Below are positions 20,633 to 30,989 of a stretch of DNA of 64,000 bases, one piece after another. A program made the translations under genes and the position numbers. The stretch covers positions 682,001 through 746,000 of the forward strand of contig NZ_FZOF01000001.1 in the NCBI RefSeq assembly GCF_900188405.1, given 5' to 3'. Below the pieces are notes generated by a model, which was not told where the DNA came from, did not search any database, and was given only the letters and a program-made list of their open reading frames with translations. Position 1 is the stretch's first letter. Each line of letters starts with the position of its first letter. The DNA is from Actinacidiphila glaucinigra. Lineage in GTDB: Bacteria > Actinomycetota > Actinomycetes > Streptomycetales > Streptomycetaceae.

Positions 20633-22699
20633 ATGGCCGATCCCTCCAGCTACCGCCCCAAGCCGGGACAGATTCCGGACTCGCCCGGGGTGTACAAGTT
20701 CCGGGACCAGCACGGCCGGGTGATCTACGTCGGGAAGGCGAAGAGCCTGCGCCAGCGGCTCTCCTCGTACTTCCAGGACCTCGCGAACCTGCACCAGCGC
20801 ACCCGCACGATGGTCACCACCGCCGCCTCCGTGGAATGGACGGTGGTGACCACCGAGGTCGAGGCGCTGCAGCTGGAGTACTCCTGGATCAAGGAGTTCG
20901 ACCCGCGCTTCAACGTGAAGTACCGGGACGACAAGAGCTACCCCTCGCTCGCCGTCACCATGAACGAGGAGTTCCCCCGCGTCCAGGTGATGCGCGGCCC
21001 CAAGCGCAAGGGCGTGCGCTACTTCGGCCCCTACGCGCACGCCTGGGCGATCCGCGAGACCGTGGACCTGCTGCTGCGGGTCTTCCCCGTGCGCACCTGT
21101 TCCGCCGGGGTGTTCAAGCGCTCCGCGCAGATCGGCCGGCCCTGCCTGCTGGGCTACATCGGCAAGTGCTCGGCACCCTGCGTCGGCCGGGTCAGCGCCG
21201 AGGAGCACCGCGAACTGGCCGAGGAGTTCTGCGACTTCATGGCCGGCCGCACCGGTACCTATCTGCGTCGCCTCGAGCAGCAGATGAGGGACGCGGCCGC
21301 GGCGATGGAGTACGAGAAGGCCGCCCGGCTCCGTGACGACATCGAGGCGCTCAAGCGCGCCATGGAGAAGAACGCGGTCGTCCTCGCCGACGCCACCGAT
21401 GCCGATCTGATCGCCGTCGCCGAGGACGAGTTGGAGGCCGCCGTCCAGATCTTCCACGTCCGCGACGGCCGGGTGCGCGGTCAGCGCGGCTGGGTCACCG
21501 ACCGGGTCGAGGAGGTCGGTACCGCCGAGCTGGTCGAGCACGCCCTGCAGCAGCTCTACGGCGAGGAGCGCGGCGAAGGGGTGCCCAAGGAGGTGCTGGT
21601 ACCCGCGCTGCCCGACCCGTGCGAGCCGGTGCAGCAGTGGCTCACCGAGCGCCGCGGCTCCCAGGTGAGCCTGCGGATACCGCAGCGCGGCGACAAGAAG
21701 GACCTGATGGCCACCGTGCAGCGCAACGCCCAGCAGGCGCTGGTGCTGCACAAGACCCGGCGCGCCTCCGACCTCACCACGCGCTCCCGGGCGCTGGAGG
21801 AGATCGCCGAGGCGCTGGACCTGGACTCGGCACCGCTGCGCATCGAGTGCTTCGACATCTCCCACCTGCAGGGTGACGACGTCGTCGCCTCGATGGTGGT
21901 CTTCGAGGACGGGCTGGCCCGCAAGAGCGAGTACCGCCGCTTCCAGATCAAGAGCTTCGCCGGCCAGGACGACGTCCGGTCGATGCACGAGGTGGTCTCC
22001 CGGCGTTTCCGCCGCTATCTGCTGGAGAAGCAGAAGACCGGCGAGTGGGTCGACGGCGACGGCGACGGCGACGGCCACGGCGAGGGCGGCGGCCCGGGGA
22101 GCGGCGGCGAGGTCGCCGGCGGGCCCATCGACCCGGACACGGGCAGGCCGCGCAGGTTCGCCTACCCGCCGCAGCTCGTCGTCGTCGACGGCGGGCAGCC
22201 GCAGGTCGCCGCCGCCCAGCGGGCCCTGCAGGAGCTCGGCGTCGAGGACGTGGCCGTGTGCGGCCTGGCCAAGCGCCTGGAGGAGGTCTGGCTGCCCGGC
22301 GAGGACGACCCGGTCATCCTGCCGCGCACCAGCGAGGGCCTGTACCTGCTGCAGCGGGTGCGTGACGAGGCACACCGCTTCGCCATCGCCTACCAGCGCA
22401 ACAAGCGTTCCAAGTCGATGAGGGCCGGCGCCCTGGACTCGGTGCCGGGCCTCGGCGAGAGCCGCCGCCAGGCGCTGCTCAAGCACTTCGGCTCGCTCAA
22501 GCGGCTGCGGGCGGCGACGGTCGAGCAGATCTGCGAGGTCCCCGGCGTCGGCCGGCGCACCGCCGAGGCCGTGCTCGCCGCGCTGGCCGGGGCCGCCCCG
22601 GCCGGACCGGCGGTGAACACCGCCACAGGAGAGATCATTGAGGAAGAGGGGACGGCCGGTCCGGTGACCGTCCCCACGGAACGGGGAAACAGCTCATGA
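20633..22699 (+). CDS. uvrC: Excinuclease ABC subunit C
   Basis: Dual-incision nuclease of nucleotide excision repair. The 688-aa protein has the N-terminal GIY-YIG nuclease ('[21 protein letters not shown]'-type region, 3' incision), a UVR motif ('[20 protein letters not shown]') that binds UvrB, the RNase-H-like 5' nuclease domain ('[13 protein letters not shown]', '[11 protein letters not shown]') and a C-terminal double helix-hairpin-helix ('[10 protein letters not shown]', '[10 protein letters not shown]'). A Gly/Asp-rich insert at about residues 473-500 interrupts the RNase-H domain, as in other actinobacterial UvrC. TAGGGT ends 6 nt before the ATG and no ribosome site is clear. The stop overlaps rapZ (ATGA). 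Confidence 0.97.
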   Translation: MADPSSYRPKPGQIPDSPGVYKFRDQHGRVIYVGKAKSLRQRLSSYFQDLANLHQRTRTMVTTAASVEWTVVTTEVEALQLEYSWIKEFDPRFNVKYRDDKSYPSLAVTMNEEFPRVQVMRGPKRKGVRYFGPYAHAWAIRETVDLLLRVFPVRTCSAGVFKRSAQIGRPCLLGYIGKCSAPCVGRVSAEEHRELAEEFCDFMAGRTGTYLRRLEQQMRDAAAAMEYEKAARLRDDIEALKRAMEKNAVVLADATDADLIAVAEDELEAAVQIFHVRDGRVRGQRGWVTDRVEEVGTAELVEHALQQLYGEERGEGVPKEVLVPALPDPCEPVQQWLTERRGSQVSLRIPQRGDKKDLMATVQRNAQQALVLHKTRRASDLTTRSRALEEIAEALDLDSAPLRIECFDISHLQGDDVVASMVVFEDGLARKSEYRRFQIKSFAGQDDVRSMHEVVSRRFRRYLLEKQKTGEWVDGDGDGDGHGEGGGPGSGGEVAGGPIDPDTGRPRRFAYPPQLVVVDGGQPQVAAAQRALQELGVEDVAVCGLAKRLEEVWLPGEDDPVILPRTSEGLYLLQRVRDEAHRFAIAYQRNKRSKSMRAGALDSVPGLGESRRQALLKHFGSLKRLRAATVEQICEVPGVGRRTAEAVLAALAGAAPAGPAVNTATGEIIEEEGTAGPVTVPTERGNSS

Positions 22700-23619
22700 A
22701 CGCGAACGACGGAGGCGGAGCACAGGTGACGACAGGAGGAGCGGGCGAGGCCGCCGAGGCCATCCCCGAACTCGTGATCATCTCAGGCATGTCGGGTGCC
22801 GGGCGCAGCCATGCGGCCAAATGCCTGGAGGACCTCGGCTGGTTCGTCGTGGACAACCTGCCGCCCGCCCTCATCCCCACCATGGTCGACCTCGGCGCCC
22901 GCTCCCAGGGCAACGTGGCACGGATCGCGGTGGTCGTGGACGTCCGCGGCCGGCGCTTCTTCGACAACCTCCGGGAGTCCCTGGCGGACCTGGACTCCAA
23001 GGGAGTCAAGCGCCGGGTGCTCTTCCTCGAGGCATCCGACGACACCTTGGTGCGCCGCTTCGAGTCGGTGCGCCGCCCGCACCCGCTGCAGGGCGACGGC
23101 CGGATCGTCGACGGCATCGCCAAGGAACGCGAGCTGCTGAGCGAGCTGCGCGGCGACGCCGACCTGGTGATCGACACCTCCAGCCTCAACGTCCACGAAC
23201 TGCGGGCCAAGATGGACGCCCAGTTCGCCGGCGAGGAGGAGCCGGAGCTGCGGGCCACCGTCATGTCCTTCGGCTTCAAGTACGGCCTCCCCGTCGACGC
23301 CGACCTGGTCGCGGACTGCCGCTTCCTGCCCAACCCGCACTGGGTGCCGGAGCTGCGGCCGTACACCGGTCTCAACGACGAGGTCGCCACCTATGTGTTC
23401 AACCAGCCCGGCGCCAAGGAGTTCCTCGACCGCTACGCCGAGTTGCTGCACATCGTGAACGCCGGCTACCGCCGCGAGGGCAAGCGCTACGTGACCATCG
23501 CGGTCGGCTGCACCGGTGGCAAGCACCGCAGCGTCGCCATGTCCGAGCGACTCGCCGCGCGGCTGTCCGCCGACGGAGTGGAGACGGTGGTCGTCCACCG
23601 GGACATGGGGCGCGAGTGA
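22696..23619 (+). CDS. rapZ: RapZ-family nucleotide-binding protein
   Basis: The 307-aa P-loop protein overlaps uvrC by ATGA. 'GMSGAGRS' (~31-38) is the Walker A, with Arg replacing Lys as is usual in actinobacterial members. '[17 protein letters not shown]' is the family hallmark, and the C-terminal domain contains '[12 protein letters not shown]', '[17 protein letters not shown]' and 'VHRDMG'. In Escherichia coli RapZ targets a small RNA for RNase E cleavage to control glucosamine-6-phosphate synthase. In actinobacteria, which lack that RNA, the job is unclear, though the cluster with yvcK and whiA is conserved in Gram-positive bacteria. The next gene overlaps by GTGA. Confidence 0.94.
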   Translation: MNANDGGGAQVTTGGAGEAAEAIPELVIISGMSGAGRSHAAKCLEDLGWFVVDNLPPALIPTMVDLGARSQGNVARIAVVVDVRGRRFFDNLRESLADLDSKGVKRRVLFLEASDDTLVRRFESVRRPHPLQGDGRIVDGIAKERELLSELRGDADLVIDTSSLNVHELRAKMDAQFAGEEEPELRATVMSFGFKYGLPVDADLVADCRFLPNPHWVPELRPYTGLNDEVATYVFNQPGAKEFLDRYAELLHIVNAGYRREGKRYVTIAVGCTGGKHRSVAMSERLAARLSADGVETVVVHRDMGRE

Positions 23620-24623
23620 TCAGGACGACTCGGCGCTTGCGCCGGTCGGCAGGGCGCAGTGGGGTCACCCCCAAAGTCGTGGCACTGGGAGGCGGGCACG
23701 GACTGTCCGCCTCCCTCTCCGCCCTGCGCCGCATCACCCAGGACCTGACCGCCGTGGTCACGGTCGCCGACGACGGCGGCTCCAGCGGCCGTCTGCGCGA
23801 GGAGATGGGGGTGCTGCCGCCCGGCGACCTGCGCAAGGCGCTGGCCGCGCTGTGCGGCGACGACGAGTGGGGCCGGACGTGGTCCCAGGTCGTCCAGCAC
23901 CGCTTCGTCAGCGAGGGTGAACTGCACGGCCACGCCGTGGGGAACCTGCTGATCGTCGCGCTGTGGGAACAGCTCGGCGACCCCGTGGCGGCACTGGAGT
24001 GGGTGGGCCGGCTGCTCGGCGCGCACGGCAGGGTGCTGCCCATGTCGGCGGTCCCGCTGGAGCTCACCGCCACGGTCCGCGGCCACGACCCGGCGGAGCC
24101 GGACGAGGTCACGACCGTGCACGGCCAGGCCACCGTCGCCCTCACCCCCGGTGAGGTGCAGGAGGTGCAACTGGTGCCGCACGACCCGCCGGCCGTCCCC
24201 GAGGCGGTGCAGTCCGTGCTCGACGCGGACTGGGTGGTGCTCGGTCCCGGTTCCTGGTTCTCCTCCGTGATGCCCCACCTGCTGGTGCCCGATCTGGTGT
24301 CCGCGCTCATGGAGACCAGGGCCCGCAAGGTGCTCGCGCTCAACCTCGCACCGCAACCGGGTGAGACCGAGGGCTTTTCTCCGCAGCGTCACTTGGAGGT
24401 TTTGGCCCGACACGCCCCTAAACTCACCATCGACGTGGTGCTGGCCGACGAGGCCGCCGTACTCGACCGCGACAGCCTCATACAGGCAGCCGAGCGTTTG
24501 TCGGGCACGGTGGAACTGGCCCGGGTCGCCGCCCCCGACGGGCCGCGGCACGATCCGGAACTGCTGGCCGCCGCGTTCGACCGGATTTTTCGTATGCATG
24601 GAAGGATCGGCCCATGGCGATGA
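23616..24623 (+). CDS. YvcK/CofD-like gluconeogenesis factor
   Basis: The 335-aa protein starts at the GTG that overlaps the rapZ stop (GTGA). Family landmarks are '[14 protein letters not shown]' near the N-terminus, which binds UDP-sugars in YvcK, '[12 protein letters not shown]', '[12 protein letters not shown]', 'HAVGNLLI' and '[15 protein letters not shown]'. YvcK proteins bind UDP-GlcNAc and are needed for cell shape and growth on gluconeogenic carbon. The fold is shared with CofD, a lactyl/PEP-guanylyl transferase, but the context between rapZ and whiA identifies the YvcK branch. The ORF overlaps whiA by 10 bp, indicating translational coupling. Confidence 0.93.
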   Translation: MIRTTRRLRRSAGRSGVTPKVVALGGGHGLSASLSALRRITQDLTAVVTVADDGGSSGRLREEMGVLPPGDLRKALAALCGDDEWGRTWSQVVQHRFVSEGELHGHAVGNLLIVALWEQLGDPVAALEWVGRLLGAHGRVLPMSAVPLELTATVRGHDPAEPDEVTTVHGQATVALTPGEVQEVQLVPHDPPAVPEAVQSVLDADWVVLGPGSWFSSVMPHLLVPDLVSALMETRARKVLALNLAPQPGETEGFSPQRHLEVLARHAPKLTIDVVLADEAAVLDRDSLIQAAERLSGTVELARVAAPDGPRHDPELLAAAFDRIFRMHGRIGPWR

Positions 24624-25591
24624 CGGCAGCGGTGAAGGACGAGATCTCCCGGCTCCCCGTCACCCGGACCTGCTGCCGCAAGGCGGAGGTCTCGGCGATC
24701 CTGAGGTTCGCGGGCGGACTGCACCTGGTCAGCGGACGCATCGTGATCGAGGCGGAGCTGGACACCGGCATCGCCGCGCGCAGGCTGCGCAAGGACATCC
24801 TGGAGATCTTCGGGCACTCCTCCGACCTGGTGGTCATGGCGCCCGGCGGGCTGCGCCGCGGCAGCCGCTACGTCGTGCGAGTGGTCGCCGGCGGTGACCA
24901 GCTGGCCCGCCAGACGGGCCTGGTGGACGGCCGAGGCCGCCCCATCCGCGGTCTGCCCCCGCAGGTCGTGTCCGGGGCCACCTGCGACGCGGAGGCCGCC
25001 TGGCGCGGTGCGTTCCTGGCCCACGGCTCGCTGACCGAGCCGGGCCGTTCCTCGTCCCTGGAGGTCACCTGCCCCGGTCCCGAGGCAGCCCTCGCCCTGG
25101 TCGGTGCCGCCCGCCGGCTGCAGATCGCGGCCAAGGCGCGCGAGGTGCGCAACGTCGACCGCGTGGTCGTCCGTGACGGTGATGCCATCGGCGCGCTGTT
25201 GACGCGGCTCGGCGCGCACGAGTCGGTGCTGGCGTGGGAGGAGCGGCGGATGCGGCGCGAGGTGCGCGCCACCGCCAACCGGCTCGCCAACTTCGACGAC
25301 GCCAACCTGCGCCGCTCGGCCCGCGCCGCGGTCGCGGCGGGCGCGCGCGTGCAGCGGGCGCTGGAGATCCTCGGCGACGACGTGCCCGAGCACCTCGCGG
25401 CGGCCGGCCGGCTGCGCATGGACCACAAGCAGGCGTCCCTGGAGGAGCTGGGCTCGCTCGCCGAACCGCCGCTCACCAAGGACGCGGTGGCGGGCCGGAT
25501 CCGCCGGCTGCTGGCGATGGCGGACAAGCGCGCCTCGGACCTCGGCGTCCCGGGCACCGAGTCCAACCTGACCGAGGAGATGGTCGGCTGA
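24614..25591 (+). CDS. whiA: Sporulation transcription regulator WhiA
   Basis: The 325-aa protein has the WhiA layout: an N-terminal LAGLIDADG-endonuclease-like pair ('[17 protein letters not shown]' and '[17 protein letters not shown]') and a C-terminal helix-turn-helix DNA-binding domain ('[10 protein letters not shown]', '[25 protein letters not shown]'). In Streptomyces it works with WhiB to stop aerial growth and start sporulation septation by controlling genes such as ftsZ and filP. The start overlaps the yvcK-like gene by 10 bp. The ribosome site GGAAGGA is clear upstream. A stem-loop follows the stop codon, marking the end of the operon. Confidence 0.98.
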   Translation: MAMTAAVKDEISRLPVTRTCCRKAEVSAILRFAGGLHLVSGRIVIEAELDTGIAARRLRKDILEIFGHSSDLVVMAPGGLRRGSRYVVRVVAGGDQLARQTGLVDGRGRPIRGLPPQVVSGATCDAEAAWRGAFLAHGSLTEPGRSSSLEVTCPGPEAALALVGAARRLQIAAKAREVRNVDRVVVRDGDAIGALLTRLGAHESVLAWEERRMRREVRATANRLANFDDANLRRSARAAVAAGARVQRALEILGDDVPEHLAAAGRLRMDHKQASLEELGSLAEPPLTKDAVAGRIRRLLAMADKRASDLGVPGTESNLTEEMVG

Positions 25592-25636
25592 GCCCGGCGC
25601 GGCCCGGCCGCCCCGTCCGGTTACCGGTCCGTACGG

Positions 25637-25674
25637 CGGGCACCCGTGGCGCCGATGTCACCGGCGGGTGCCCG
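25637..25674 (+). terminator. Stem-loop downstream of whiA
   Basis: CGGGCACCC at 25637-25645 pairs with GGGTGCCCG at 25666-25674. It lies 46 bp after the whiA stop and before the gap leader, and is a plausible end of the uvrC-whiA transcript. No T-run is present. Confidence 0.5.
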
Positions 25675-25683
25675 GGGAGGTAG

Positions 25684-26769
<1,086 letters not shown>

Positions 26770-26899
26770 CACCCGCTCGACCTCCCGTCATGCGATGAGG
26801 ACAGGGTCCGAACGACGTGCCGTCGTCCGGACCCTGTCCCATGAGACGGCGGTCCGAGCGATCCGACCCAGTCAGGACCAAGGCAGGGGAGCCTTCACC

Positions 26900-28135
26900 A
26901 TGAAGACGATCGACGAACTCGTCGACGAGGGGGTCGGCGGCAAGCGCGTGTTCGTGCGCGCCGACCTCAACGTGCCGCTGTCCGGCACCACCATCACCGA
27001 CGACGGCCGCATCCGCGCCGTCGTGCCGACCATCGCCAAGCTGGCCGAGGCCGGCGCCAAGGTGATCGTCGCCTCCCACCTGGGCCGTCCCAAGGGCGCG
27101 CCCGACCCGCAGTTCTCGCTCGCCCCTATCGCGGCGCGTCTGGGCGAACTCCTCGGCACGCAGGTGGCCTTCGCGACCGACACGGTCGGCGAGAGCGCCC
27201 GCGCGACGGTGGACTCGCTCACCGACGGCTCGGTGGCGCTGCTGGAGAACCTGCGCTTCAACCCGGGCGAGACCAGCAAGGACGACGCCGAGCGCGGCGC
27301 CTTCGCGGACCAGCTGGCCGCGCTGGCCGAGCTGTACGTCGGCGACGGCTTCGGCGCGGTGCACCGCAAGCACGCCTCCGTCTACGACCTCCCGGCCCGG
27401 CTGCCGCACGCCGCGGGCCTGCTGATCGCCACCGAGGTCGCGGTGCTGAGGAAGCTCACCGACGAGGTGTCCCGTCCGTACGCGGTGGTGCTGGGCGGCG
27501 CCAAGGTCTCCGACAAGCTGGGGGTCATCGACCACCTGCTCGAGCGCGCCGACCGGATCCTGATCGGCGGCGGCATGGTCTACACCTTCCTCAAGGCCCA
27601 GGGCCACGAGGTGGGCAACAGCCTGCTGCAGGAGGACCAGATCCCCGCGGTCACCGAGTACCTGGAGCGCGCGAAGGCCAAGGGCGTGGAGTTCGTGCTG
27701 CCCGTGGACGTCGTCGCCGCCCCGTCCTTCCCGGACCTGAAGAACCCGGTCGACACCAACCCGCTGGTCGTCGGCGTCGACGCCATCCCCGCCGACGTGC
27801 TGGGCCTGGACATCGGTCCGGAGTCCCGCAAGCTCTTCGCCTCGAAGCTCGCCGACGCGGCCACCGTCTTCTGGAACGGCCCGATGGGCGTCTTCGAGCA
27901 CCCCGACTACGCCGAGGGCACCCGCGCCATCGCCCAGGCGCTGATCGACAGCCCCCTGCCTCCGGCGGGGGGACCCCCAGCGTTCACCGTGGTCGGAGGC
28001 GGCGACTCGGCCGCGGCCGTCCGCATCCTGGGCTTCGACGAGAACGCATTCGGCCACATCTCGACCGGTGGTGGCGCGAGCCTCGAATACCTCGAGGGCA
28101 AGACGCTCCCCGGCCTCGCCGCACTGGAGGACTGA
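26900..28135 (+). CDS. pgk: Phosphoglycerate kinase (with small in-frame insertion)
   Basis: Makes ATP from 1,3-bisphosphoglycerate. The ATG at 26900 follows AGGCAGGGGA; the 411-aa protein has '[13 protein letters not shown]' (N-terminal signature), 'ASHLGRPKG' (substrate-binding Arg), '[13 protein letters not shown]' and the C-terminal '[11 protein letters not shown]' nucleotide loop. Just before that loop, about residues 351-361 read '[11 protein letters not shown]', encoded by a GC-rich imperfect palindrome at 27949-27981. Related enzymes run directly from a short loop into the 'FTVVGGGDS' strand, so this looks like an in-frame insertion of a small repeat. The enzyme is probably still active because the insertion falls in a surface loop. 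Confidence 0.97.
   Translation: MKTIDELVDEGVGGKRVFVRADLNVPLSGTTITDDGRIRAVVPTIAKLAEAGAKVIVASHLGRPKGAPDPQFSLAPIAARLGELLGTQVAFATDTVGESARATVDSLTDGSVALLENLRFNPGETSKDDAERGAFADQLAALAELYVGDGFGAVHRKHASVYDLPARLPHAAGLLIATEVAVLRKLTDEVSRPYAVVLGGAKVSDKLGVIDHLLERADRILIGGGMVYTFLKAQGHEVGNSLLQEDQIPAVTEYLERAKAKGVEFVLPVDVVAAPSFPDLKNPVDTNPLVVGVDAIPADVLGLDIGPESRKLFASKLADAATVFWNGPMGVFEHPDYAEGTRAIAQALIDSPLPPAGGPPAFTVVGGGDSAAAVRILGFDENAFGHISTGGGASLEYLEGKTLPGLAALED
27949..27981. repeat. GC-rich palindromic mini-repeat inside pgk
   Basis: The stretch reads as runs of C and G flanking CCTCCGGCGG and ending GGGGGACCCCCAG, the style of small interspersed repeats common in Streptomyces intergenic DNA. Here it is in frame within a coding sequence and encodes a Pro/Gly loop. 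Confidence 0.5.
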
Positions 28136-28139
28136 CCCG

Positions 28140-28916
28140 ATGACCTCGCGCACGCCGATCATGGCGGGCAACTGGAAGATGAACCTCAACCACCTCGAGG
28201 CCATCGCCCACGTCCAGAAGCTCGCCTTCGCGCTCAACGACAAGGACTTCGACGCCGTCGAGGCCGTCGTGCTGCCGCCCTTCACCGACCTCCGGGGTGT
28301 GCAGACCCTGATCGAGGCCGACAAGCTGAAGATCAAGTACGGTGCCCAGGACCTGTCGGCGCACGACTCCGGCGCCTACACCGGCGAGATCTCCGGCCCG
28401 ATGCTGGCCAAGCTGAAGTGCTCGTACGTGGTCATCGGCCACTCGGAGCGCCGCCAGTACCACCACGAGACCGACGAGCAGGTGAACGCCAAGGTCAAGG
28501 CGGCGTTCCGGCACGACCTGACGCCGATCGTCTGCGTCGGCGAGGGCCTGGACGTCCGCAAGGCCGGCGAGCAGGTGGCCTTCACCCTCGCCCAGGTCGA
28601 CGGCGCCCTCAAGGACGTCCCGGCCGAGCAGGCCGAGACGCTGGTCGTCGCCTACGAGCCGGTATGGGCCATCGGCACCGGCGAGGTCGCCACCCCCGAG
28701 GACGCCCAGGAGGTCTGCGGGGCGATCCGCGGCCGGCTGGCAGAGCTGTACGGCCAGGCGGTGGCCGACGTGATCCGCATCCAGTACGGCGGCTCGGTCA
28801 AGGCCGGCAACATCGCGGCGATCATGGCGCAGCCCGACGTGGACGGCGCCCTGGTCGGCGGTGCCGCGCTGGACTCGGAGGAGTTCGTCAAGATCATCCG
28901 CTTCCGCGACCAGTAA
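28140..28916 (+). CDS. tpiA: Triosephosphate isomerase
   Basis: Interconverts dihydroxyacetone phosphate and glyceraldehyde-3-phosphate. The 258-aa protein starts 4 bp after the pgk stop. The (beta/alpha)8 signatures are complete: 'MAGNWKMN' (catalytic Lys), '[14 protein letters not shown]' (catalytic His), '[13 protein letters not shown]' (catalytic Glu and flexible loop start) and '[11 protein letters not shown]' with '[10 protein letters not shown]' at the phosphate site. Length is typical. Its position ends the glycolytic set; secG follows after 118 bp. Confidence 0.98.
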   Translation: MTSRTPIMAGNWKMNLNHLEAIAHVQKLAFALNDKDFDAVEAVVLPPFTDLRGVQTLIEADKLKIKYGAQDLSAHDSGAYTGEISGPMLAKLKCSYVVIGHSERRQYHHETDEQVNAKVKAAFRHDLTPIVCVGEGLDVRKAGEQVAFTLAQVDGALKDVPAEQAETLVVAYEPVWAIGTGEVATPEDAQEVCGAIRGRLAELYGQAVADVIRIQYGGSVKAGNIAAIMAQPDVDGALVGGAALDSEEFVKIIRFRDQ

Positions 28917-29034
28917 GTTCTGCGGCAGTAGGCTGTCGGGCCCTGCCCGAAGTACTCTGTCGGGGGTCGGAGCGCTGCGAGGCAGCGGCCCGGCCCCCGC
29001 GTCGTCCTAGGTCACCGAGAGAGTTGGTCCAGCT

Positions 29035-29271
29035 GTGGTCATCGGGTTCTCCATCGCCCTCATCATCTTCAGCCTGCTGCTGTTGCTGCTCGTGCTGATG
29101 CACAAGGGCAAGGGCGGCGGTCTGTCCGACATGTTCGGTGGCGGCATGCAGTCGTCCGTCGGCGGTTCCTCGGTGGCCGAGCGCAACCTCGACCGGATCA
29201 CGGTTGTCATCGGTCTGTTGTGGTTTGCCTGCATTGTCGCTCTCGGGCTTCTGCTGAAGTTCCAGAAGTGA
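29035..29271 (+). CDS. secG: Preprotein translocase subunit SecG
   Basis: Small accessory subunit of the SecYEG channel, helping SecA-driven protein export. The 78-aa product starts at a GTG with a GAGAG site upstream. Two transmembrane helices ('IALIIFSLLLLLLVLMH' and 'VVIGLLWFACIVALGLLL') flank a Gly-rich cytoplasmic loop ('GGGLSDMFGGGMQSSVGGS'), which is the family signature. Location directly after tpiA is widely conserved in Gram-positive bacteria. A short hairpin follows the stop codon. Confidence 0.95.
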   Translation: MVIGFSIALIIFSLLLLLLVLMHKGKGGGLSDMFGGGMQSSVGGSSVAERNLDRITVVIGLLWFACIVALGLLLKFQK

Positions 29272-29276
29272 CCGAG

Positions 29277-29293
29277 TCCCCGGCTTCCGGGGA
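29277..29293 (+). terminator. Short hairpin after secG
   Basis: TCCCCGG at 29277-29283 pairs perfectly with CCGGGGA at 29287-29293 around a 3-nt loop. It begins within 6 bp of the secG stop, so it probably ends the glycolytic-secG transcript. Confidence 0.5.
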
Positions 29294-29432
29294 GAACTGA
29301 CGCCTCGTCGTCGGCGCGACTTATCATGGGAGGGCCCCATGGGATACGGTGCCCTTTCCCCGCAGGCGCGGGGCGAACCGGTCTCCGTACACTGGGCGAC
29401 CTCGCAGCACCATCACGCAGGGAGTTACGACC

Positions 29433-29768
29433 GTGGCAAGTGGCAACGCGATCCGTGGTAGTCGGGTCGGGGCGGGGCCGATGGGAGAGGCTGAGCGGGG
29501 CGAGTCCGCGCCGCGCCTCCGCATCTCCTTCTGGTGCTCCAACGGGCACGAGACCCGGCCGAGTTTCGCGAGCGACGCGCAGATCCCCGAGCACTGGGAC
29601 TGCCCGCGCTGCGGCTTCCCGGCGGGACAGGACGAGGAGAACCCGCCTGCGCCCCCGCGCACCGAGCCGTACAAGACGCACCTGGCGTACGTGCGGGAGC
29701 GGCGCAGCGCGGCCGACGGCGAGGCGATCCTCGCCGAGGCGCTGGCCAAGCTGCGCGGCGAGATCTGA
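29433..29768 (+). CDS. rbpA: RNA polymerase-binding protein RbpA
   Basis: Actinobacteria-specific transcription activator that binds RNA polymerase and the principal sigma factor and stabilises open complexes. The GTG at 29433 follows GCAGGGAG and gives 111 aa starting 'VASGNAIRGSRVGAGPMGEAERGE', the usual N-terminus; an ATG at 29349 is in frame but would add an unrelated leader. The zinc-ribbon-like core holds 'WCSNGHE' and 'DCPRCGFPAG', and the C-terminal helix 'KTHLAYVRERRSAADGEAILAEAL' is the sigma-interacting domain. No sigma-R promoter could be confirmed in the 160-bp spacer. A long hairpin follows. Confidence 0.95.
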   Translation: MASGNAIRGSRVGAGPMGEAERGESAPRLRISFWCSNGHETRPSFASDAQIPEHWDCPRCGFPAGQDEENPPAPPRTEPYKTHLAYVRERRSAADGEAILAEALAKLRGEI

Positions 29769-29788
29769 GCCGTACCGGCTGATGCTCC

Positions 29789-29836
29789 ACGGGCCCGACC
29801 CGCAAGGAAGACCCTTCTTTCGCGGACCGGGCCCGT
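29789..29836 (+). terminator. rbpA terminator hairpin
   Basis: ACGGGCCCG at 29789-29797 pairs perfectly with CGGGCCCGT at 29828-29836; after one bulge a second stem (29800-29803 with 29822-29825) extends it. It begins 20 bp after the rbpA stop. Confidence 0.65.
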
Positions 29837-29864
29837 CGCGTCCCTTCAGTGCGTAACCGGAACG

Positions 29865-29870
29865 TATACT
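29865..29870 (+). promoter_or_regulatory. -10 element for a leaderless sugar-kinase transcript
   Basis: TATACT lies exactly 7 nt upstream of the GTG at 29878, and no ribosome-binding site is present. The best reading is a leaderless mRNA starting at the GTG. No clear -35 is seen. Confidence 0.55.
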
Positions 29871-29877
29871 CCGTGTC

Positions 29878-30858
29878 GTGTCTCTGGTGATCGGCATCGA
29901 TGCGGGCGGAACCCGGACGCGCGCCTACCTGGCCGAGGCGGCGCCCGACGGCGTGGTGCTCGGCGAGGGTGAGGGCGGCCCCGGCAACGCGATGACCGTC
30001 GAACGCGTGGCGCTGACGCAGCACCTCGCGGACGCCATCCGCGGCGCGGTCCCGGAGGACCGCAGGGGCGAGGTCGCGACCGTCGTGGGCGGCTTCGCCG
30101 GCGCGGCGCTCGGCACCGGCCCCGAGACGGGGCACGAGCTGGCCATCTCCTGTCTGCGGGCGGCGCTCGACAGCCACGGCGTCGGTGCGCCCGAGGTGAC
30201 GGTCTGCGGTGACATCGAGGTCGCCTTCGCCTCCGCGCCGGGCACGCCGGCGGACGGACTGGCGCTGGTCGCCGGGACCGGAGCCGTGGCCGCGCGGATC
30301 GAGAAGCGCAACCAGACCCTCGTCGCGGACGGCAACGGCTGGCTGGTCGGTGACGAGGGCAGCGGCTTCTGGCTGGGCCGCGAGGTCATGCGGGCCGCCC
30401 TGCGCGCGCTGGACGGGCGCGGGCCGTGGACGATCCTGGTCGAGGCCGTGCTCTCCCACTACATGGGCTCCCCCGGGGGGCCGTACCTCGCGCAGGAACG
30501 CCCCGGCGGCCACGAGTGCCATGTGCTGCGCAACCGTCTGGTGCCGCTGGTGTACGCCGAATCCCCGGTCAGGCTGGCCAGGTTGAGTCCGCTCGCCGTC
30601 GCCGCCGACCGGGACGGCGACGAGGTCGCCGGAGCCCTGCTGGACGACGCCGCCGACGAACTGGCCGCCACCGTCGCCGCGCTGGACCCGCGGGCGGGCG
30701 AACCCCTGGTCGTCACGGGCGGGCTGCTGGGGCCGACGGGGCCGCTGCTCGGCCGGATCGTGGCCCGTGCCGAGGAGATGGACCTGGACGTGCTGCCGGT
30801 GCGCGACGGCGGCGCGGGCGCGCTTGCGCTGGCCCGGCTGCGGGTGAACGGGGACTGA
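29878..30858 (+). CDS. BadF/BadG-type N-acetylglucosamine kinase family protein
   Basis: The 326-aa ASKHA-fold kinase begins 'VSLVIGIDAGGTRTRAYLA', the phosphate-1 loop, followed by 'GGFAGAALG', 'ALVAGTGAVAARI' (phosphate-2) and 'GDEGSGFWLGREVMRAALRALDG', the typical segment of eukaryote-like N-acetylglucosamine kinases. Members phosphorylate GlcNAc, glucosamine or N-acetylmuramic acid. The next gene encodes a SIS-domain protein under a DasR-like operator, which supports amino-sugar metabolism. The exact sugar is not determined. Start choice rests on the TATACT-GTG spacing and on the family alignment. Confidence 0.8.
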   Translation: MSLVIGIDAGGTRTRAYLAEAAPDGVVLGEGEGGPGNAMTVERVALTQHLADAIRGAVPEDRRGEVATVVGGFAGAALGTGPETGHELAISCLRAALDSHGVGAPEVTVCGDIEVAFASAPGTPADGLALVAGTGAVAARIEKRNQTLVADGNGWLVGDEGSGFWLGREVMRAALRALDGRGPWTILVEAVLSHYMGSPGGPYLAQERPGGHECHVLRNRLVPLVYAESPVRLARLSPLAVAADRDGDEVAGALLDDAADELAATVAALDPRAGEPLVVTGGLLGPTGPLLGRIVARAEEMDLDVLPVRDGGAGALALARLRVNGD

Positions 30859-30913
30859 GCGGGAGCGAACCGGACGGTTCGGACGGTCCCGACAGGACAC
30901 CCCCGCCTGGGGA

Positions 30914-30943
30914 TTGACGTGGACTAGACCTCTCGTCCATCGT
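30914..30943 (+). promoter_or_regulatory. DasR-like (dre) operator overlapping the SIS-gene promoter
   Basis: CGTGGACTAGACCTCT at 30918-30933 matches 13 of 16 positions of the dre consensus AGTGGTCTAGACCACT, including the CTAGACC core. TTGACG at 30914-30919 provides a -35, and a weak -10 (CATCGT) lies at 30938-30943. The operator fills the promoter spacer, the arrangement expected for repression by the GntR-type regulator DasR, which is relieved by glucosamine-6-phosphate. Confidence 0.7.
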
Positions 30944-30989
30944 TTCGGAGGAGCACCCACCGGATCACTGGACTCAGGGGGAATCGGCC

